Shown here in pieces: positions 23,901-32,110 of a DNA stretch of 64,000 bases; position 1 is the stretch's first letter, and each line of letters begins with the position of its first letter. The position numbers and the translations under genes are program-made. The notes beneath the pieces are model-generated. The model was not told where the DNA came from. It worked only from the letters and a program-made list of their open reading frames with translations, and made no database searches. Origin of the DNA: Oscillospiraceae bacterium (GTDB taxonomy: Bacteria; Bacillota; Clostridia; Oscillospirales; Ruminococcaceae); the NCBI GenBank assembly GCA_025757845.1, contig CP107211.1, positions 930,001 through 994,000 on the forward strand, written 5' to 3'.

Positions 23901-25422
23901 TCTTTTTCATCTCCTTAACCAAAGCAGTCGTGTTTTCATCATATTGGTCACGGCTAAATGCTGTGCGAATCTCGTTTGTTCCTGTACGGACATACGCTGA
24001 ACCTTCTGCCCCATAGTATCGCTCAAACTGGCCATTCCAGACGGTGACAGAGATTTTTGCATCCCGGATGTACTGTTTAGCCTGCTTTTCACTGACATTG
24101 TGGGAGCGCTCCTGATTTATGTGCGCATCGTCAAATGTAAGGCTGTCAATGTTGATGGCGGTGGGTTTCAGGTGGATCGCAGCGGTTTTGGGCAGCTTTG
24201 CGGCGGTGCGAAGGTTCTCAATGATTATAGCATCTTTCTGCTGTTTTTCATAGCCTTTCGCCGCCCACGCGGCCTTACTGCTCTCGCTCCTGCCAAACCC
24301 GGCCACGCTCGTCCGGGCGCTGTCCACTCTGCCGCCGGTGACGCTGATAAAGTCGGCCAGCTCCTGACGGGCCTGCCGGAGCTTCACGGCGCTGGCGGTG
24401 GTGTCGGCCCCGGCGGCATCCTCGGCCAGATAGCGGCGCTTGTACTTGCGCACGGTGCGCTCCCGGGCCCGCTGCATCTGGCTGATCTCGTACCGGGTGT
24501 ACTTGCCGCCGTTGTACTCGATGTCCCGGGCGTTGAGGGCTTCCAAGCTCTCCTGCGTCCATGCAGGCGGTGCACCCAGCTCAGGGAAGATGGCAAAGAA
24601 GGTGTGACGGCAGTTCCAGCCGCAAAGCCCGGCCCCGGTGCCGTAGCCGGTGGCGGCCTCGAAGTCCGGGTAATGTCTGCCCATGTAGTCTACAGCGCCG
24701 CCCCGGTGGAACTGCCTGCCCTGCCACTCGGCGTGTGAAGGCCTGGCCCCGCCGTGGGCCGTGGTCTCGAAGAACTCCACCCCCATCTCATCGGCCCGGG
24801 CCACCTGCAGCTTTGCACCGGTCTGGTTGACCCCGGTGAGCACCGCCCGGCGGGCGGCAACCTCCAGCGTGTCGGTGTGGCCGGTGGGGTAGGTGACGTA
24901 CTTCATGGTGTCGGCCAGACTGTCCACCGCACTCTTGACGGCGCTCTTGTAGTCGAACGCACCGCTGCTCACCTTGAGATGGGCGCGGTCGAGGGCGGCT
25001 TCAAACTGGCCGCTGACGGTGTTGGCCGTGGTGGAAGTCAAGTTGTGGAAGGTTCCGGCGGTCTGCTGATAGCCAGCGTTGAGCAGGGCCTGCAGGGTGG
25101 CATTGTCGGCAAAGGGCGTGGGTTCCTTGCCGTAGTGGTAGTAGATCTCGTCCTCGGCCTCCATGGCCCGGGTGGCCGCTTCCTGCATGAGCCGCCTGAT
25201 TTCGGCTTCGCTCTTGCCGGTGTAGCGGGCCAGCTTCTTTACCACGTCCTGCCGGAGGGCTTCGGTCTGCTCATACCGCCAAAGCTGCCAGTTGGCCGTG
25301 GAGGTCATGGTGTCCATTTTGGAGATGCGCCGGGCCACGTCCCGCAGGATATCGTCCTCGACCTGCTGCCAGAGCAGCACCAGCCGGTCGGGTGCGTGGT
25401 CGAGATAGTCCGGGGCCAGCAT
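23884..25422 (-). CDS. Phage minor head protein with C-terminal nuclease-like domain
   Basis: 512 residues. Residues 1-300 are the minor capsid/head morphogenesis domain, with the conserved TTAHGGARPSHAEWQGRQFH and GWNCRHTFFAIFPEL motifs. After a basic linker (310-420), the last 90 residues hold HINQERSHNVSEKQAKQYI, then VTVWNGQFERYYG, then TAFSRDQYDENT. This arrangement resembles the phage-borne Barnase/EndoU/ColicinE5-D/RelE-like nuclease domains fused to head proteins. The first domain supports capsid assembly near the portal. The last could be an effector carried in the virion; that is inference. Confidence 0.85.
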   Translation of the reverse strand: MLAPDYLDHAPDRLVLLWQQVEDDILRDVARRISKMDTMTSTANWQLWRYEQTEALRQDVVKKLARYTGKSEAEIRRLMQEAATRAMEAEDEIYYHYGKEPTPFADNATLQALLNAGYQQTAGTFHNLTSTTANTVSGQFEAALDRAHLKVSSGAFDYKSAVKSAVDSLADTMKYVTYPTGHTDTLEVAARRAVLTGVNQTGAKLQVARADEMGVEFFETTAHGGARPSHAEWQGRQFHRGGAVDYMGRHYPDFEAATGYGTGAGLCGWNCRHTFFAIFPELGAPPAWTQESLEALNARDIEYNGGKYTRYEISQMQRARERTVRKYKRRYLAEDAAGADTTASAVKLRQARQELADFISVTGGRVDSARTSVAGFGRSESSKAAWAAKGYEKQQKDAIIIENLRTAAKLPKTAAIHLKPTAINIDSLTFDDAHINQERSHNVSEKQAKQYIRDAKISVTVWNGQFERYYGAEGSAYVRTGTNEIRTAFSRDQYDENTTALVKEMKKNGLLG

Positions 25423-26912
25423 CAGCCGCCCCCGCCGAAGCTCAGCTCCGGCTGCTTGTTTTCGTCAGCAGCTTCCTGTGCCAGCTTGCGGGCATCCTCT
25501 TCACTGACCCCGTACCGGGCAGACAGATACTTGTACCGGGGCAAAAGGCCGCTCAGGGCATCGTCCCGCATCTGGCTCATCCGGGTCTCGGCATCGGTGA
25601 TGTAGCTGTCGTCCCAGTCCACAGAGATGGGGGTGTCGGGGTCCACCGCTGCCCCCTGCAGGTTCTTTGCTGCCCACAGGATGGCCCGCACGATGCCCAC
25701 CAGCGCCCCCTCAATGGGGATCTGGTTCTTATTGGCGCTGGCCACCAGATCCTGACGGCTGCCGTTGTACTCGGTGGCTGTGGTCACGTTGCCCAGCTCG
25801 AAATTGTACCGGTGGCAGCCCAGACCGCACTTGAAGCTGAACAGATTCAGCATATCCTGCACAGCCTTGTGGTTCTGCTCCACCCGCAGGTCAGGGTTGT
25901 ATTCGTGGTATTCGCTGGACTGGTCGAGGCTCCCTTCCTTTTGGGGCAGGGTGACGAACTGGCTCTGCACATCGTCATCGGGTGGAATAGAATGCTCCAC
26001 GCCCTCCTGATCCACCACCTTGCGGCAGATGTCCGCAGAGTAGAAGATCTTCTTGTGGCCCAGCCGGATATCCTCCCGGTAGTTGTCAAAGGCAAGGTCG
26101 ATGCCCTGGGCCTCGGCCAGCGCTTCGGCAAAGACGCTCATGCCCAGCCCTGTGCCACCGTCAAGGTTATTGACTGCTGCCGGGCTGAACAGGGCAAACC
26201 AGGGCGGGGAACCCTCCACCGTGATGCTTTCTGCCGTACCCGGCGGGGCCTGCAGCGCTTCAAACACCGGAGCACCCGAAACTCCATCCGTTACCCGGAA
26301 CCACTCGTTGCGGATGGTGCGCCGGGTCTCATTGCCGGTGTGGGTCTGCAGATAGACCGCAGGCTTGCCCTCCATCATGCACTCGGAGACAAAGGCTGCT
26401 TCGGTCACGATGCCCCGTTCCACCCGCAGAGGCAGGATGCAGGAAGCCGGGTCATAGTCCAGCTTCAGGCGGGTATCCGGGCCGGGGACGGCTTTTCCTT
26501 TCACGACAGTCAGATTCTCGGCACTCAGTACAAAGGCACCGGTGCCGGACCAGTAGGCCTGTTCCACCAGAGCATTGGCATTGCGCCAGAAGTGCAGCTC
26601 CCGGAGCAGGCCGCCCACCTGCTGCTCATCGTCGCCCAGCAGATACCGGGCGGTGGCAGCGTCCTTGATTTGGAAGGTGGTGCGGTCGTTCAGCAGCAGG
26701 TTTGCCCAGTCCTCGCAGACCCGTTTCGGCATCCGCAGGGAGGCAATAGGGCGTTTCTTGGTGCCGTTTGCGTATTCAGCGGCACGGGTGTGCACCTTGG
26801 GCACGCTGCCCTGCCACCACTGCCGCCAGGTCTCGATGTGGCCGTAGTAGTCGGTATCGATGGCCCACCCGCGCGTCTTGTTCAGGTAGTTCAGAAATGC
26901 GGTGATGTTCAT
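25422..26912 (-). CDS. Phage portal protein (SPP1 gp6-like)
   Basis: 496 residues, forming the dodecameric DNA gate at the capsid vertex. Starts MNITAFLNYLNKTRGW; the wing/stem region has SFKCGLGCHRYNFELGNVTT and ATEYNGSRQDLVASANKNQ as in SPP1-type portals. The stop overlaps the ATG of the minor head gene, and the start overlaps the terminase stop, so the packaging genes are coupled. Confidence 0.88.
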   Translation of the reverse strand: MNITAFLNYLNKTRGWAIDTDYYGHIETWRQWWQGSVPKVHTRAAEYANGTKKRPIASLRMPKRVCEDWANLLLNDRTTFQIKDAATARYLLGDDEQQVGGLLRELHFWRNANALVEQAYWSGTGAFVLSAENLTVVKGKAVPGPDTRLKLDYDPASCILPLRVERGIVTEAAFVSECMMEGKPAVYLQTHTGNETRRTIRNEWFRVTDGVSGAPVFEALQAPPGTAESITVEGSPPWFALFSPAAVNNLDGGTGLGMSVFAEALAEAQGIDLAFDNYREDIRLGHKKIFYSADICRKVVDQEGVEHSIPPDDDVQSQFVTLPQKEGSLDQSSEYHEYNPDLRVEQNHKAVQDMLNLFSFKCGLGCHRYNFELGNVTTATEYNGSRQDLVASANKNQIPIEGALVGIVRAILWAAKNLQGAAVDPDTPISVDWDDSYITDAETRMSQMRDDALSGLLPRYKYLSARYGVSEEDARKLAQEAADENKQPELSFGGGG

Positions 26913-28165
26913 GTGTTGGTCAACCTCTTGAAATCGCGCTCGATGGTGTACTCGTAAGCGTCCAATGTGTCGATATCTGTGCTGCCGTCATCCAGCCGCT
27001 CGTCCACGCCGGGGTGCTTGCCGCTGTACAGGGCCGTGGCAAGGGCATCCCGGAGGGTGGCCGCCTCCGGCAGCAGCCAGAACCGCCCGCCGCCCATCAG
27101 GATGCAGGTCAGGCGGATGCGGTCATTGATGCGGATCTTGGCACTGTTTTCCACCCGGTCGGCCAGCCAGCTCAGTTTGCAGCGCCGGAGCCTTGCCCGG
27201 ATGTGATTGATCAGCGTCTGCTCTGCGGAATCGCAGAAGATGTACTGGATCTCGCCCCAGCGGGCAAAGACAGCCATGCAGAACTCCAGCAGCCGGTCGG
27301 CCAGAAAGTCGGCATCCTGCGCCACAGGGTCGATGCGCTGGGATGCCAGCCCTACCACGCCGGACCAGCCCGGTAGGATGGCCGTTGCCACAAAGGCATG
27401 TTTGGAGCCGTTGCCGCCAAAGTCCACCCCGATGCGCACCCGCCACGGGTGCAGCGGCTTGTCCACAGGCCAGAAAAAACGCCCATCTCCGGCGGCAAGG
27501 CTGTCGGCCAGCAGGCGGTAGATCACGCCGTTGGCGGCCATCCACTGCCCCAAGATAAAGCGGTTATAGTAGACCGTGCCGGTGTATTCTTTTTTCAGAT
27601 CGGCTACGAACTGGGCCGGAAGTGTAGGGTTATCGTCGATGGTGTAGGCTTGACAGTAGATGTCGGCGTCGCTGTCCAGAAAGCGTTTGAACCAGTGCTG
27701 CGGGTTTTCCGGGTTGCATGTGCCGTCAAAATGGGAGTGCGGGCAGGACAGACGGCTTTTCAGCATCTGGAACACGCCCTCGTCCCAGGTGGTGATCTCG
27801 TCGCCGTAGGCGTACTCGAAGGCTGCGCCCTGGATGCGGGCAATGTGCTTTTTGTTGTCGGCACCGAGGACATACACCTTGCGGCCGAACAGCTGCACGA
27901 TGTTGCCGGACGCCGAGGTGCGCACGATGCCCACCAGATCCGGCCCCCAGAGCGCCCGCATGGGTTCCAGCACGTTGCGTTCCAGCGTGCCAAGGGTATT
28001 GCCCAACATGACCAGCAGGCCCTCGTCCCGCGCGGCAAGGATGCGCTGCGGGATGGTGACGGCACAGTCCAGATAGGTCTTGCCGGAGCGAGTCGCGCCG
28101 GTCTTGATGTTCCAGCGGTGGGAGCAGCTGCGGAGAAACGCCTGCTGATACTCAGTCAATGGCAC
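26909..28165 (-). CDS. terL: Terminase large subunit
   Basis: Packaging ATPase and nuclease. Start chosen at GTG 28165, eight bases after GGGAGG; an in-frame ATG at 28213 lies deep in the small subunit gene. The 418 residues show Walker A in TGATRSGKTYLD, Walker B near YAYGDEITTW, and the RNase H-like nuclease start RIGVDFGGNGSKH. A later acidic residue is in FCDSAE. It overlaps the small subunit gene by 14 bases. Confidence 0.92.
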   Translation of the reverse strand: MPLTEYQQAFLRSCSHRWNIKTGATRSGKTYLDCAVTIPQRILAARDEGLLVMLGNTLGTLERNVLEPMRALWGPDLVGIVRTSASGNIVQLFGRKVYVLGADNKKHIARIQGAAFEYAYGDEITTWDEGVFQMLKSRLSCPHSHFDGTCNPENPQHWFKRFLDSDADIYCQAYTIDDNPTLPAQFVADLKKEYTGTVYYNRFILGQWMAANGVIYRLLADSLAAGDGRFFWPVDKPLHPWRVRIGVDFGGNGSKHAFVATAILPGWSGVVGLASQRIDPVAQDADFLADRLLEFCMAVFARWGEIQYIFCDSAEQTLINHIRARLRRCKLSWLADRVENSAKIRINDRIRLTCILMGGGRFWLLPEAATLRDALATALYSGKHPGVDERLDDGSTDIDTLDAYEYTIERDFKRLTNT

Positions 28166-28538
28166 TGTCGATTCCTCCCAGCAGTTTGCGGGCGTTTTCC
28201 AGTGCGTCGGCACCGGGGTCCTCCTGCGGGGCTTCCTCGCCCAGCATCTTCAGCAGCACCCCGGCGGCCCGGGCATCGCCGCGCTTTGCGGCTTCGGCCA
28301 TGCCCATGACCACGCTCATCTGGTTGTCCACGTCCTCCGGGTCCACCTCATCCCGCAGCAGGGCGTTCACCCGGCGGCGGTCGGTCTCCGGCAGGCTGAG
28401 GTAATAGTCGGCGGCTTCCTTCATGCTGCGTTTGCGGCGGCGTGCCTTGCCGGACGCAATGCCGCCCTGCTGGGCGATCTCTCTCTGTTCGCTCTCCGTT
28501 CGCTTGTTGAACGGGATAAGATTCTTTTCGTTGGACAC
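28152..28538 (-). CDS. Terminase small subunit
   Basis: Start at GTG 28538 (GAGAGGTGG upstream). 128 residues. The N-terminal FNKRTESEQREIAQQGGIAS with a following Arg/Lys cluster is the DNA-contacting region seen in this family; the remainder is helical and acidic at the end. It recognises the packaging site, which in many phages lies in or beside this gene. Three 11-bp-spaced repeats are found about 215 bp upstream. Confidence 0.8.
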   Translation of the reverse strand: MSNEKNLIPFNKRTESEQREIAQQGGIASGKARRRKRSMKEAADYYLSLPETDRRRVNALLRDEVDPEDVDNQMSVVMGMAEAAKRGDARAAGVLLKMLGEEAPQEDPGADALENARKLLGGIDSAID

Positions 28539-28559
28539 GTCACCACCTCTCATGGTTCA

Positions 28560-28670
28560 GGTAAAACAAAAGCCGCCCCGGAGGACGGCAGAAATATGCA
28601 AAGGATGCCCGGCTGGTACATTCAGGCTGTTGGTCGGTAAAGGTTGTTCCCCTGTCGCAGCCGGGCAGCA
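28560..28670 (-). other. Structured non-coding segment upstream of the terminase operon
   Basis: No gene is supported here. On the minus strand GCCCGGCTG and CAGCCGGGC (9 bp, perfect) enclose about 45 bases. Then GCCGTCC...GGGCGGC with TTTTGTTTT forms a second stem just before the terminase start. It may be a leader RNA or part of the packaging region. Confidence 0.5.
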
Positions 28671-28672
28671 CA

Positions 28673-28713
28673 AAACCCGCAGGATTGAAGGGAGTAAACC
28701 TTTCCTGCGGGCT
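28673..28713 (-). terminator. Terminator between early genes and the late operon
   Basis: CCCGCAGGA and TCCTGCGGG (9 bp perfect) followed by TTTTG on the minus strand. It ends the early transcript after the ArpU/sigma-like gene. Confidence 0.8.
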
Positions 28714-28753
28714 CTTGCGATGATACTATTTTATCATGAAATCAAAGACATGT

Positions 28754-28786
28754 CACTGACGTCGTACTGACGTTTTACTGACATCT
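28754..28786. repeat. Three direct repeats at exact 11-bp spacing
   Basis: Plus strand CACTGACGT, TACTGACGT and TACTGACAT begin at 28754, 28765 and 28776. They follow directly on the stop of the regulator gene. One-turn spacing suggests a protein array on one DNA face, such as a late-gene activator or the terminase small subunit. Confidence 0.7.
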
Positions 28787-28787
28787 G

Positions 28788-29195
28788 TCACAGTTCCAAA
28801 GCATCCACACCTTTACGGTGATGACGGTAAACCTGCCGTACACAGATGCTCATCTTCTGTGCAATCTGCTCCCAGTCCTGAAAGCGGAGATACTTCAGCC
28901 GCAGGACCTCGTAATCCTTCGGGTCGTCCACATCCTCCAGTCGGGCCATAAGTTCGGCGTGGAGATCATCACACAGCATGATCTGTGCATTCAAGGCTTT
29001 CTCGGCTCGTTCAATACGTTCTACAGTTCGTGCCAGACTCTGCCCATCACCGCTGCCGCCCGGCATTCCGGTCAGTTGCTGCGTGGTACAACCGGTGTCA
29101 CGTTCTGCTTCATCTAAATCATCTCGCAGGTGCTTGGCCTTTACCATAGCGTCCCCGTACCGACTGAGCCAGCGTCTTTTCTCTTCGTAGGTCAT
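28788..29195 (-). CDS. Phage late transcription regulator, ArpU/sigma-70-region-4-like
   Basis: 135 residues from the ATG at 29195. N-terminal coiled coil, then YEVLRLKYLRFQDWEQIAQK followed by MSICVRQVYRHHRKGVDAL, a helix-turn-helix like sigma region 4 or ArpU/RinA proteins. Such proteins switch on late genes. It is the last gene before the terminase operon, which fits that role. Confidence 0.75.
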   Translation of the reverse strand: MTYEEKRRWLSRYGDAMVKAKHLRDDLDEAERDTGCTTQQLTGMPGGSGDGQSLARTVERIERAEKALNAQIMLCDDLHAELMARLEDVDDPKDYEVLRLKYLRFQDWEQIAQKMSICVRQVYRHHRKGVDALEL

Positions 29196-29608
29196 GCCAG
29201 CTCCTCCACCCGGACGAACACCCCGCAGGGGTCCGACCAGAACTTCTCCACGATCTCGCTGCACACCTGCGCGTCATCGGCCCAGAAGTGCAGGCGGGTC
29301 ATCTCGTCCTTGAGGGCCTTTTCCAGGTTGTCGGTGTCGGGTTTGCTGGTGCGCCACTCGCCGCTGCGGCGCTTGCCCTCGGTGGGAAAGCACCACTTGA
29401 CCAGCAGCCGCACCGGCTGGCCTGCCGGGATGGGCGCTTTGGGCGCATGGGGCGCGAGATATGCGTGGAGCTTGGCGCGGGCGGCTTTCAGCTCCGGGCT
29501 GTCGTGGAGCACCGCGTGGGGCTGGCCGCCCTTCATGTAGGCGTGCAGCTGCTTTGCGTTGTGGGTGGTGGTGGGCGGCTGCATGGGGATAAAGAATTGC
29601 GTGTACAT
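29192..29608 (-). CDS. rusA: RusA-family Holliday junction resolvase
   Basis: 138 residues from the ATG at 29608 (GAGGTG upstream). The catalytic acidic pattern KPDTDNLEKALKDEM and later WADDAQV match RusA. It cleaves four-way DNA junctions during phage recombination or before packaging. It overlaps the regulator gene by four bases. Confidence 0.9.
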   Translation of the reverse strand: MYTQFFIPMQPPTTTHNAKQLHAYMKGGQPHAVLHDSPELKAARAKLHAYLAPHAPKAPIPAGQPVRLLVKWCFPTEGKRRSGEWRTSKPDTDNLEKALKDEMTRLHFWADDAQVCSEIVEKFWSDPCGVFVRVEELA

Positions 29609-29648
29609 GGGGTTCACCTCGTTTTTCTTTTTTCAGTTCGCCAACGTG

Positions 29649-29711
29649 ATGGGGAGGGTTCCCCGGATGGATGGGGGCTGTGCACGCCCCATCCTCCGGG
29701 AGACCCCATCA
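29649..29711 (-). promoter_or_regulatory. Long structured leader before rusA
   Basis: On the minus strand GATGGGG pairs with CCCCATC at the ends. Inside, CCCGGAGGATGGGG pairs with CCCCATCCATCCGGG (one bulge) around a short loop. The stem lies 41 bases before the rusA start. No T run follows, so it is not a plain terminator. Confidence 0.6.
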
Positions 29712-29764
29712 CAATGCAGTTGCAGTTTGCTTATTATATATAGGCTATTTTGCACTGCAAAATC

Positions 29765-29834
29765 TGCAGTCATAGCGGCTATAACTGCAAAATTGCAGTT
29801 TTTCGTGTCGTGCAAAATAGCGGCTATAACTGCA
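29765..29834. promoter_or_regulatory. Two operator-like palindromes ahead of rusA
   Basis: A 25-bp near-perfect palindrome at 29765-29789 (half-site TGCAGT-N-ATAGC) is followed at 29811-29834 by a second copy sharing TAGCGGCTATAACTGCA. A third partial half-site occurs near 29738-29760 beside TATATA. They fill the gap between the primase-helicase stop and rusA. Confidence 0.65.
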
Positions 29835-29873
29835 TTTTTACAACAAACTGTAATTGCAAAAATTACAAATCGT

Positions 29874-32105
29874 TTAACCGTTGCTGCCGGGTTCCTTGCG
29901 TCCAACTTTCTCACCGTCGATCCAGAACCGCCCGTCATCCTTCAGGCGGGTCTTGACGGTGCGGGGCTTTAGGTCCATGTATTCGGCCAGAGCATAGACG
30001 GTCACCTCGCCGTCCATGGTGCAGGCTTCAAAGGCGGTGTCCAGTTCGGCTTTTTTGTCCTTGGTCACTTTGCCTTTGTCGCCCCAGCGCTTAGCGGCAC
30101 CGCGGTTGCCCAGAGTGCGGAAGTCGCTGTCCGGCTGCAGATCCTCCAGCAGACCGCTGTCCGGCTTGTGCACCGGGTAGTCAAACCAGAGGTTCACCGG
30201 GTCAAAGCGGGCGAACTCGCGGAGCGTGCCCTCGATGCGCCAGGCAGTCATGCCGTCGGCCTGCTTCTGGGCGGCGGCGACTTCGGCGTCAATGGCCCGC
30301 AGGTCGGCCAGGCCCAGGCACTCCTTGGCCACGGCCAGCATCCGGCTCTTGCTGAGGGTATCGTCCGGGCCGTAGGCGTCCGCATGGCCGCGCTTGTCCA
30401 GCATGGCCTTGATGACCCGACAAGCTGCCTTGTTGCGCAGCTGCTCCCGGATGGCGTCGGTGGGCGTCAGCTCGGTCATGTCCAGCATGGCGTCCGGGTC
30501 ACGGGCGAACACGCCGGAACCGGACGCACGGTCCATGCTGCGCTTGCCGCCCTGGGCACCTTTGCTGTGGTGATGGCAGTAGATCACGGCGCAGTCCAGT
30601 GCGCGGCACACAAGGTCAAACTGGTTGCAGAACTTGGCCATCTGGTCGGCGCTGTTCTCGTCGCCGGTGATTACCTTATAAATGGGGTCCAGCACCACGG
30701 CCATGTAGCCCTTTTTCTGGGCCCGGCGGATGAGCTTGGGGGCCAGCTTGTCCATGGGCACGGACGCACCGCGCAGGTTCCAGATGTCGATGTTGGCAAG
30801 GTGCTCCGGCGGCAGGCCCATGGCGGTGTACACATCCTTGAAGCGGTGCAGGCAGGAGGCCCGATCCAGCTCCAGATTGATGTACAGCACCTTGCCCTGG
30901 GCGCAGGAGAACTGGCCCAGCCACGGCTTGCCCTCGGCAATGGCGATGCACAGCTCGATGAGGGCAAAGCTCTTGCCGGCCTTGCTGGGGCCCGCCAGAA
31001 GCATCTTGTGCCCTTTGCGCAGCACCCCGAAGATGAGCGGGTCTGCCAGCGGGGGCAGGTGCTCCCAGTCGGCGGCGAGGTTCTCGGTGTCCGGTAGGTC
31101 GTCGGTCTCGGCTTCCAGCCAGTCCACCCACTCGTCCCAGCAGCTCTTGCCGAAATTGGTCTCCAGAAGCACCTGCCGCTTGTCGCCGCGCAGGATGCCG
31201 GGCATCCGGCTCAGGCGGCTGGGGTTGCGGTTCTGCTGGTCGAGGGTCAGGCCGTTCTTCTGGCAGGCAGCGTAGAGGTAATCCACCCGCTTGCGGTACT
31301 CGGCATAGTCCGGGGCGTCCACCTTGACGATGGCGTGGACGCTCTTGCCGCCGGAGTACACCAGCGCGGCGCAGGGCAGCTCCAGCTGCTTGATGATGGC
31401 CTGCTGCTTGCCCAGCTCCATGTTATCGCACTCCACAAGGGCGTAGCGGTAGGCGGTGACGTTGGCGTCCTTGCGGCCTGTGCCGTCCACGGGGTTGAAG
31501 CAGATCCAGGCACCCACCTCCGGGTCCCAGTCGCCCAGCACCTTGCCGAGATCCCCGCCGCAGGTGCCCAGTTCGGCAAGGAGCTGCCCGGCGGTGCGGG
31601 TCCAGCTGCCCTTGGCCGGGCGGCGTTTGTCGTCGGCCATGAAACTCTCGGTGACATAGGCCACATACTCGTCCTCTTCAAACAGGGCCTGCAGGTAGCG
31701 CCTGAGCTGGTCCACAGGGCCCCACTGTTCCGGCAGGGCGAGATCGTGGGCTTCCACCCAACGGGGGTCTACCAGCTGGCCGTCTGTGTGGTTCGTCCCG
31801 GCGGAGATGTCGTCGTTCCAGTCCAGTGCATGGCCGGCAGGGCCTCTCCATCCGCTGGAATAGGCCAGCTGAAAGATACTGCTGGCCGTGACGGGGCTGC
31901 CCCCGCCGCCGTGGAAACTGGCCCACTTCTTGGCGCACTCGCCTTTGTGGTAGCGGCCCCCGTCCCGGGCGCTCCACTGTTCCCATGCTTCCACGGGCAG
32001 GCCGGCTTCCTTCAGGCCCATGCCCACCAGGATCCATTCGTCGTAGGTCAGGGCGGACGGGCTGAGAAAATCCAGCGCTTCTTTGAGTTCATTCGCATTG
32101 TCCAT
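29874..32105 (-). CDS. Phage primase-helicase: PriCT-2, AEP primase-like and RecA-fold helicase domains
   Basis: 743 residues. Residues 10-70 match PriCT-2 (LTYDEWILVGMGLKEAG). Residues about 190-305 look like an archaeo-eukaryotic primase core, with ECD at 225-227 and SGGKSVHA at 251-258. Residues 355-600 are a DnaB/RepA-type ATPase, with Walker A AGPSKAGKS at 371-379, MAVVLDPIYK as Walker B and IYCHHHSKG. The C-terminus has a small wing (YALAEYMDLKPRTVKTRL). It would initiate and unwind phage DNA. The fusion makes a separate phage primase unnecessary. Confidence 0.85.
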   Translation of the reverse strand: MDNANELKEALDFLSPSALTYDEWILVGMGLKEAGLPVEAWEQWSARDGGRYHKGECAKKWASFHGGGGSPVTASSIFQLAYSSGWRGPAGHALDWNDDISAGTNHTDGQLVDPRWVEAHDLALPEQWGPVDQLRRYLQALFEEDEYVAYVTESFMADDKRRPAKGSWTRTAGQLLAELGTCGGDLGKVLGDWDPEVGAWICFNPVDGTGRKDANVTAYRYALVECDNMELGKQQAIIKQLELPCAALVYSGGKSVHAIVKVDAPDYAEYRKRVDYLYAACQKNGLTLDQQNRNPSRLSRMPGILRGDKRQVLLETNFGKSCWDEWVDWLEAETDDLPDTENLAADWEHLPPLADPLIFGVLRKGHKMLLAGPSKAGKSFALIELCIAIAEGKPWLGQFSCAQGKVLYINLELDRASCLHRFKDVYTAMGLPPEHLANIDIWNLRGASVPMDKLAPKLIRRAQKKGYMAVVLDPIYKVITGDENSADQMAKFCNQFDLVCRALDCAVIYCHHHSKGAQGGKRSMDRASGSGVFARDPDAMLDMTELTPTDAIREQLRNKAACRVIKAMLDKRGHADAYGPDDTLSKSRMLAVAKECLGLADLRAIDAEVAAAQKQADGMTAWRIEGTLREFARFDPVNLWFDYPVHKPDSGLLEDLQPDSDFRTLGNRGAAKRWGDKGKVTKDKKAELDTAFEACTMDGEVTVYALAEYMDLKPRTVKTRLKDDGRFWIDGEKVGRKEPGSNG

Positions 32106-32110
32106 TCACG

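Noticed and set aside
29773..29834. Possible start of a CRISPR-like array (two 17-bp repeats)
   Set aside because: Only two full copies, palindromic in the centre, no regular spacers and no cas genes; operator sites explain it better.
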